From NCBI GenBank assembly GCA_017623955.1, contig JAGAOA010000163.1:1-10812 (forward strand): DNA of 10,812 nt. Direction: 5' to 3'. The translations under genes were made by a program, and so were the position numbers. The DNA is from Opitutales bacterium. Its GTDB lineage: Bacteria > Verrucomicrobiota > Verrucomicrobiae > Opitutales > CAG-312. Shown here in pieces: positions 6,300-10,812 of the stretch. Every line of letters starts with the position of its first letter. Position 1 is the first letter of the stretch. The notes beneath the pieces are model-generated. The model saw nothing but the letters and a program-made list of their open reading frames with translations. It had not been told where the DNA came from and made no database searches.

Positions 6300-6956
6300 T
6301 TATAGACTTTCGTATTCGGTAACATCTTCCACACCCGCCAAGCTAAAAGCTTCTCGACGCTCTCTACAGGTTCCACATTCCCCACAATGAATGTCTCCAC
6401 CTTTATAACATGACCACGTTTGCGAAAAATCAACTTTCAATTCTGCTCCTAATTTAACTATCTGAGATTTATTCATATCGACAAAAGGGCGATACAATGA
6501 AATTTCATCGTAATGACAAAGTCGTAAAACACAATCTAGTGCATCGGCAAATTCATTGCGACAATCGGGATATATAGCATGATCACCTGAATGAGCAGCA
6601 TACGCTACTTTGGTAGTCCCTATTGCAATAGCTCGTGCTGATGCGATTGCTATCATTATCATATTTCTATTAGGCACAACCGTAGATTTCATATTATCAT
6701 CAGCATAATCTCCATTAGGAATATCGACAGACAAATTAGTAAGAGAACTAGCTCCAAACAATTTGGTTATACTAGATAAATCGGCTATATTATATGGCAC
6801 ACCTAGCTTATTACAATTCCACACAGCATAAGTTAGCTCTTTTTTATGTTTTTGCCCATAATCAACTAATAGTGCTTCTGTTGCTTCATTTTTACTTTTA
6901 AGCAAATGCAAAAGCACTGTTGAATCTAATCCACCTGAATAAACAATTAACGCCAT
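6300..6956 (-). CDS. queC: 7-cyano-7-deazaguanine synthase QueC
   Basis: QueC converts 7-carboxy-7-deazaguanine to preQ0 using ATP and ammonia, a step in making queuosine for tRNA or 7-deazaguanine derivatives in DNA. The 218 residues are a full-length family member. The PP-loop SGGLDST is at residues 7-13. The middle carries VVPNRNMIMIAIASARAIA and AAHSGDHAIYPDCR, both strongly conserved. The zinc site is formed by Cys183, Cys191, Cys194 and Cys197 in SCYKGGDIHCGECGTC. The C-terminus FSLAGVEDVTEY is typical. The gene lies opposite to, and between, gspK and gspL. No other que genes (queD, queE, folE) are near it, and no preQ1-riboswitch-like structure is seen upstream. The start at 6956 places the PP-loop at the normal distance from the N-terminus. 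No Shine-Dalgarno sequence is present. Confidence 0.97.
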   Translation of the reverse strand: MALIVYSGGLDSTVLLHLLKSKNEATEALLVDYGQKHKKELTYAVWNCNKLGVPYNIADLSSITKLFGASSLTNLSVDIPNGDYADDNMKSTVVPNRNMIMIAIASARAIAIGTTKVAYAAHSGDHAIYPDCRNEFADALDCVLRLCHYDEISLYRPFVDMNKSQIVKLGAELKVDFSQTWSCYKGGDIHCGECGTCRERREAFSLAGVEDVTEYESL

Positions 6957-6969
6957 ACATAAAAGACTG

Positions 6970-6998
6970 TTGCGATTTTTTTTTCTTTCAACAATAAT
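6970..6998 (+). promoter_or_regulatory. Possible sigma70-type promoter of gspL-gspM
   Basis: TTGCGA (6970-6975, four of six) is separated by 17 bases from AATAAT (6993-6998, five of six), which would start transcription near 7005 and give a leader of about 30 bases. The -35 lies in TGTTGCGATTTTT, which is repeated upstream of hemB with the same 17-base spacing to its -10. The region 6957-7034 is the only noncoding DNA between the divergent queC and gspL, so a promoter for gspL must lie near here. Confidence 0.4.
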
Positions 6999-7034
6999 TT
7001 TAGAAACTTTTATTTTTTTTATACGTTTAAAAAT

Positions 7035-8093
7035 ATGATGTCCGTTATATTGATAGATGATAGTCGCTTATTCCTTAAAGCGGTAGATGTTCCGTTAGAA
7101 CTTTCCACGAGTGATACTAAAGACTTCGTTGAAAATGAAGTCGAGAATTCTGCATTGTGGACACCCGATAAGATTTCAGCTTACATCAAAAAAGGCAATT
7201 CATTGTGCATTTACATTGCATCGCTTGAATCGGTTTTTGATGAAATAAACAAAGATTACATTGAGTCGGCTAAATTGATAATTCCATCATCAAGCTTACT
7301 ATGTGCATTCAATCTACAAGGAGCTTGCATTTTAAAAAGTGACGAAACCGTATGTGCCGTAGAATTTCAAGATAATTCTATTACTAAAATTGCTGCAACA
7401 TCTACCCTAGATGGCAATTTTGATTTGGCAAAAGCAAATGCCTTAGCTTTAGCTGGTATTAACACTGAGGATATTTCTACCTACAAATTTACATCGATAA
7501 AGTACAAATATGGAAAAATAGAAGCAACACTTTCTAAAATAGACGAAGAAGACAACATCATAGAAAGTTTTTCTATTACAGAAAAAATAAAGACTTTTTT
7601 AACAGCAGAACTACGTACAAATGAAATGCTAAAGGAAGCTAAGTCTTCCTTTTGGCGAAGAATTGCAAAGAATTTAATAATACGTTCAATACCTATTTTA
7701 ATTTTGCTAATGGCTATTTTTCAAATATCGATTATATTTGATAAATTTCAATTAGAAGAAGCAATCAAACAACTAGAAAAAATTGAACCAAAAGCAAAAA
7801 AAATAGAAGCTCAAAGTGCTGAAATTGCAAAGCTAGCAAGCTTTAAAGGCAAAAAAATTCGTCCTATTGAAACTCTAGCACTTATAAACTCTATGCGATC
7901 CGATGACATTTATTTTGAACGCATTGCACAAGAAAGTGTAGATAAAATTTCTATATCGGGATCCGCCAATTCTATAAATAGTGTAAAAGAATTTATAGAT
8001 GCCCTTAATCAATCTGGTTCGTTCGACGCAAAAATGGAAAGCGATACATCTCACGGAAAGACTCGCTTTACGATAAATCTTAAATGCCGTTAA
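7035..8093 (+). CDS. gspL: Type II secretion assembly-platform protein, GspL-like
   Basis: GspL joins the cytoplasmic ATPase GspE to the inner-membrane platform. The 352 residues show the GspL layout: a cytoplasmic domain (about 1-210), one transmembrane helix (about 218-236, IPILILLMAIFQISIIF), a Lys/Glu/Ala-rich coiled coil (about 238-270) and a small periplasmic ferredoxin-like domain. The last begins at PIETLALINSM and includes the strand pattern DKISISGSANSINSVKEFIDAL, shared by GspL and PilN. The N-terminal part is poorly conserved; I see no clear nucleotide-binding motif of the PilM kind. At about 210 residues it is shorter than PilM, so a PilM-PilN-like fusion, which is what GspL is, fits best. 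The start is ATGATG, so 7038 is equally possible. gspM follows immediately. Calling it GspL rests on architecture and context. Confidence 0.72.
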   Translation: MMSVILIDDSRLFLKAVDVPLELSTSDTKDFVENEVENSALWTPDKISAYIKKGNSLCIYIASLESVFDEINKDYIESAKLIIPSSSLLCAFNLQGACILKSDETVCAVEFQDNSITKIAATSTLDGNFDLAKANALALAGINTEDISTYKFTSIKYKYGKIEATLSKIDEEDNIIESFSITEKIKTFLTAELRTNEMLKEAKSSFWRRIAKNLIIRSIPILILLMAIFQISIIFDKFQLEEAIKQLEKIEPKAKKIEAQSAEIAKLASFKGKKIRPIETLALINSMRSDDIYFERIAQESVDKISISGSANSINSVKEFIDALNQSGSFDAKMESDTSHGKTRFTINLKCR

Positions 8094-8095
8094 AT

Positions 8096-8611
8096 ATGAA
8101 AAAAATAAAAAACTTTATGGCTTCTAGAAACAAAAGAGAACGCATCATGATTTTTTGCATTTTCTTTTGTGTACTTGCAATATGGATGTCATCGATGATT
8201 TCTGAAAAAAATGAAATTAACACAACAAAAATAGATATAGACAAACGTTTGCTAGTTGCAAATACTGCATTAAATATGGAAGCAAACATTCTTGCTAGAC
8301 TAAAAAAACTTGAGTCAGAAATAGATAAAACAAAAGCGTTATCGCCTGACGATTTACAGATTGCGATAGAAAATGCTGCCAAACAAGCAGAAATTGATTA
8401 TTCTATTTCTAACGTAACAACTGCTCAAGTTGGAGAATTTAAAATCAATAAAATCACACTATCCACAACTCCACAAGAATTACACAAAATTGCAAAACTA
8501 GAAGAATTACTGGCAACTCTTGAACCATACGTAAAAATAGTGGAATCATCATTAACAGGCGATAAACAAGGTAGAGCTACAGTCCGCTATTTAATATCCT
8601 CTTTCAACTAG
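8096..8611 (+). CDS. gspM: Type II secretion assembly-platform protein, GspM/PilO-like
   Basis: GspM is a small inner-membrane partner of GspL in the secretion platform. From ATG 8096 the protein has 171 residues: a short basic N-terminus (MKKIKNFMASRNKRER), one transmembrane helix (about 17-34), a coiled coil to about residue 85, and an alpha/beta domain starting at SPDDLQIAIENAAKQAEIDYSI. That domain has the two-fold ferredoxin-like pattern of GspM and PilO. No single motif is diagnostic, so the name depends on layout and on the position directly after gspL. An earlier in-frame ATG at 8084 would overlap gspL by ten bases and add MPLN; 8096, two bases after the gspL stop, is preferred because the basic residues then open the protein. 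The gene is followed by a strong terminator. Confidence 0.68.
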   Translation: MKKIKNFMASRNKRERIMIFCIFFCVLAIWMSSMISEKNEINTTKIDIDKRLLVANTALNMEANILARLKKLESEIDKTKALSPDDLQIAIENAAKQAEIDYSISNVTTAQVGEFKINKITLSTTPQELHKIAKLEELLATLEPYVKIVESSLTGDKQGRATVRYLISSFN

Positions 8612-8638
8612 AAAACATCATATAGCACTAGAAAAAAC

Positions 8639-8670
8639 AAAGACAATCTTGTGATTGTCTTTATTTTTTT
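8639..8670. terminator. Bidirectional intrinsic terminator between gspM and lolD
   Basis: AAAGACAATC (8639-8648) and GATTGTCTTT (8653-8662) form a perfect ten-base-pair stem around a TTGT loop. On the plus strand it is followed by ATTTTTTT (8663-8670), on the minus strand by TTTGTTTTTT, counting the outer stem bases, so it can stop both convergent transcripts. The TAA of lolD (8663-8661) and its last lysine codons form part of the stem and tract. Confidence 0.9.
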
Positions 8671-9359
8671 GAACGGATATTTTCTATTCCACCATGAGAG
8701 AGATAAACCTCTGTATCTGTCATTTTTGCAAAATCTGGATTATGTGTTATAAGCAACAATGAGGTATTATTGTCTTTACACATATTAAGAAGTATATTCA
8801 TAACGGCTTTTGCTGTGTCCTCATCGAGATTTCCAGTAGGTTCGTCTGCCAATATAACACTTGGAGAATTTATTATTGCACGGGCTATTGCAACTCGTTG
8901 ACGTTCTCCACCAGAAAGCTTATTTGGCAAATACTTAAGCCTATCTTTTAGACCAACAATTTCTAGCAATTCTTTTGCTCTTTTAGTAATTGCAGGTGAA
9001 AATTTACCTAAAATTCTACTAGCCAATTCTACGTTTTCTAATGCAGTCAATTCTGGCATAAGACAATAATTTTGGAAAACAAATCCCATAAACCCTGCAC
9101 GAATTTTTGCTTGTGCTGAATTAGACAAATTATCAACTCTTTCACCCAACCAATAAACTTCACCAGAAGTTACACTTTCTAGACATGAAATTATATTCAT
9201 CAAAGTAGTTTTGCCAGCTCCGCTTTCTCCTCGCAAAGAAACACTTTCACCTGCAAATATTGATAACGTTGCTCCACGCAACACTTCAATAGATGTTCCA
9301 TCGGGAGCCTTAAACGACTTGCGAACATTGTTTGCCGACAACACTATTTCATTAGTCAT
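8661..9359 (-). CDS. lolD: Lipoprotein-releasing ABC transporter, ATP-binding subunit LolD
   Basis: LolD powers release of outer-membrane lipoproteins from the inner membrane to the carrier LolA. The 232 residues form a complete ABC ATPase: Walker A GESGAGKT (44-51), Q-loop Gln96 (FVFQNYCLMPELTALENV), signature LSGGERQR (148-155), Walker B VILADEP (168-174), D-loop region GNLDE and switch His206 (LITHNPDF). The sequence belongs to the LolD/MacB/FtsE type, and the adjacent LolC-type permease decides for LolD. The ATG overlaps the end of lolC by eight bases. GGAGG lies nine bases before the ATG, inside lolC; it is the only Shine-Dalgarno-like site at a gene start in the window. The stop codon sits in a bidirectional terminator stem. 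Confidence 0.92.
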   Translation of the reverse strand: MTNEIVLSANNVRKSFKAPDGTSIEVLRGATLSIFAGESVSLRGESGAGKTTLMNIISCLESVTSGEVYWLGERVDNLSNSAQAKIRAGFMGFVFQNYCLMPELTALENVELASRILGKFSPAITKRAKELLEIVGLKDRLKYLPNKLSGGERQRVAIARAIINSPSVILADEPTGNLDEDTAKAVMNILLNMCKDNNTSLLLITHNPDFAKMTDTEVYLSHGGIENIRSKK

Positions 9360-10578
9360 TACGCATAGCCTCCGAAATTTTCAAACGTGCAGCACGTACT
9401 GCTGGAAATACTCCTGCGATAGTACAAAGTACAGTGGCAAAAACACATGCAGTAATTGCATCGTTTAGTTCATACTTTACTGGCAGATGTGCAAAATGAT
9501 AAAACTCTATCAATGCTTCACGTCCAACTATAATTTCTACAAGTGGTTCACGAAAATAAAGTACTAACATTGTAAGAGCTATACCGCAACACGAACCGAG
9601 AACGCCAATTAACAAACCTTGAAAGCAATAAGTAAGTGCTATTTGATATGGGCGAGCACCCATTGCACCTGAAAGTCCTATTTCGCGTGTTTTACGCAAA
9701 ACTGAAGTATAAAGCGATATACAAATTGAAAATGATGCTACAATGATAATCAAAAATATTATCAACGACATCATAACTTTTTCCATTTTTATAACTCGCA
9801 AAAAGCCCTCGTTTGCTGTGAGCCACGTTGATACTCTATATGGAATATCTTGGCTATTGCGTAATTTTTCAGCAAAGCTTTTACAATCTACGCCACTTTT
9901 CAACGCAACCACAATAGAATGAACACCGTTGCCCAAACCATACAAGTCTTTCATTCTTCTTAGTGAAACTAAAGCTACATTAGAATCTACTTCGGAATAG
10001 TCCGTAGACAAAAGACCTACAACTTCAAGCTTAGCTGGCAACGGAACTTCGTCTTTGTTAATTTTATCGAGCATTGTCGGCGAAAAAATTTCCACAGAAT
10101 CGCCAACAGAAATACCATTAATGGCGGCGAGTCGTTGACCTAATACAATGGAATCGTCATCGAGGTTTTCAATCTTACCCATTTTTATGAAATGCTTCTC
10201 TTTTATAGGCAAGGCTGACTCATCCTTGATTGTATCGTAACTACGCAACATAGGGAAAATTGGAACATTGCGCGACAACATCATAACTGGACCATTTGCA
10301 ACAGTTTCTACCCGCAAAACTTCAGGCATTTGTCTGAGATGTTTACAAATGGCATCTTGATTATACATGGGTTGACCATAATTGCGTATAATTATGTCGC
10401 CAGTAGTATCGCGCAATTTTTCTCCAATTTGTGCGTGAAACCCATTCATTACGCTCTGCGTACCGAACAACCCCAATATCCCCAAAGCTACACCCAAGAT
10501 TGACACTGCCGCAAAAAACGACATTATTTTCCCACTAGGGAAAAGTTGTTTCAGCGCAATGTATAACCACCAAGGCAT
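9352..10578 (-). CDS. lolC: Lipoprotein-releasing ABC transporter, permease subunit of the LolC/LolE family
   Basis: This inner-membrane permease works with LolD to extract lipoproteins for transfer to LolA. The 408 residues match LolC/LolE (about 400-415). The layout is characteristic: one N-terminal transmembrane helix (about 20-40, with SILGVALGILGLFGTQSVMNGF), a large periplasmic domain (about 48-265), then three helices (about 269-294, 313-342 and 375-394). The cytoplasmic coupling segment RKTREIGLSGAMGAR is present, as is the terminal FPAVRAARLKISEAMR. Only one permease gene is beside lolD, so the complex may be a homodimer like LolF systems, or the partner may be encoded elsewhere. The start lies seven bases after the lysS stop, and the end overlaps lolD by eight bases, so the three genes look like one operon. 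Confidence 0.9.
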   Translation of the reverse strand: MPWWLYIALKQLFPSGKIMSFFAAVSILGVALGILGLFGTQSVMNGFHAQIGEKLRDTTGDIIIRNYGQPMYNQDAICKHLRQMPEVLRVETVANGPVMMLSRNVPIFPMLRSYDTIKDESALPIKEKHFIKMGKIENLDDDSIVLGQRLAAINGISVGDSVEIFSPTMLDKINKDEVPLPAKLEVVGLLSTDYSEVDSNVALVSLRRMKDLYGLGNGVHSIVVALKSGVDCKSFAEKLRNSQDIPYRVSTWLTANEGFLRVIKMEKVMMSLIIFLIIIVASFSICISLYTSVLRKTREIGLSGAMGARPYQIALTYCFQGLLIGVLGSCCGIALTMLVLYFREPLVEIIVGREALIEFYHFAHLPVKYELNDAITACVFATVLCTIAGVFPAVRAARLKISEAMRND

Positions 10579-10585
10579 TTCTTAT

Positions 10586-10812
<227 letters not shown>

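Noticed and set aside
6236..6433. A 65-codon minus-strand frame ending LVKEAGVRYLSLIPRL just past the queC stop
   Set aside because: Two thirds of it is queC read in another frame, it has no start signal, and only the last 20 or so residues look protein-like. I cannot link it to a family.
6957..7034. preQ1 riboswitch before queC
   Set aside because: The upstream strand is almost all A and T with no GC stem, no C-rich loop and no pseudoknot-forming A-rich tail of the right form.

Overview
This window is an AT-rich bacterial chromosome segment densely packed with ordinary bacterial genes: short intergenic gaps, several 4-14 nt gene overlaps, and TGA used as a stop. Almost no gene start is preceded by a Shine-Dalgarno sequence. 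Several traits point, without proof, to a low-GC member of the PVC superphylum (Verrucomicrobia/Lentisphaerae-like): pseudopilin signals of the KAFTLIE type, a CysRS with a GNFRTF-type signature, an aspartate-type (zinc-independent) HemB, and the gspG-H-I-J-K set. No rRNA, tRNA, IS element, CRISPR array or phage gene is visible.

Layout. On the minus strand at 1-528 lies the N-terminal half of hemB (porphobilinogen synthase), cut by the window edge. Divergent from it, across a 45-bp gap, run cysS (574-1980) and ispH (1985-2857). After 43 bp comes a pseudopilin operon, gspG-gspH-gspI-gspJ-gspK (2901-6148), whose last four genes are translationally coupled by overlaps. A 151-bp spacer without genes follows, then queC on the minus strand (6300-6956). 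Divergent from queC are gspL-like and gspM-like genes (7035-8611), which end at a strong bidirectional terminator (8639-8670). From the right edge, a minus-strand operon lysS (partial)-lolC-lolD (10812 to 8661) runs into the same terminator from the other side.

How the genes work together. GspG is the major pseudopilin and GspH-I-J-K are the minor pseudopilins forming the tip complex. GspL and GspM are inner-membrane assembly-platform proteins. Together they make most of the periplasmic pseudopilus and part of the platform of a type II secretion-like machine. GspC, D, E, F and the prepilin peptidase are not in the window. The lolC/lolD pair is an ABC exporter that releases lipoproteins from the inner membrane, consistent with a diderm envelope. 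The rest is housekeeping: tetrapyrrole synthesis, tRNA charging, isoprenoid synthesis and queuosine synthesis.

The most interesting signals are: a GC-rich hairpin plus T-tract that looks like an intrinsic terminator, buried inside the 5' coding region of gspH, where it could set the ratio of major to minor pseudopilins; the gsp cluster split by an inverted queC; a CysRS whose HIGH-type motif starts with Pro instead of His; a 13-mer shared by the putative -35 regions of hemB and gspL; and the near absence of Shine-Dalgarno sequences.
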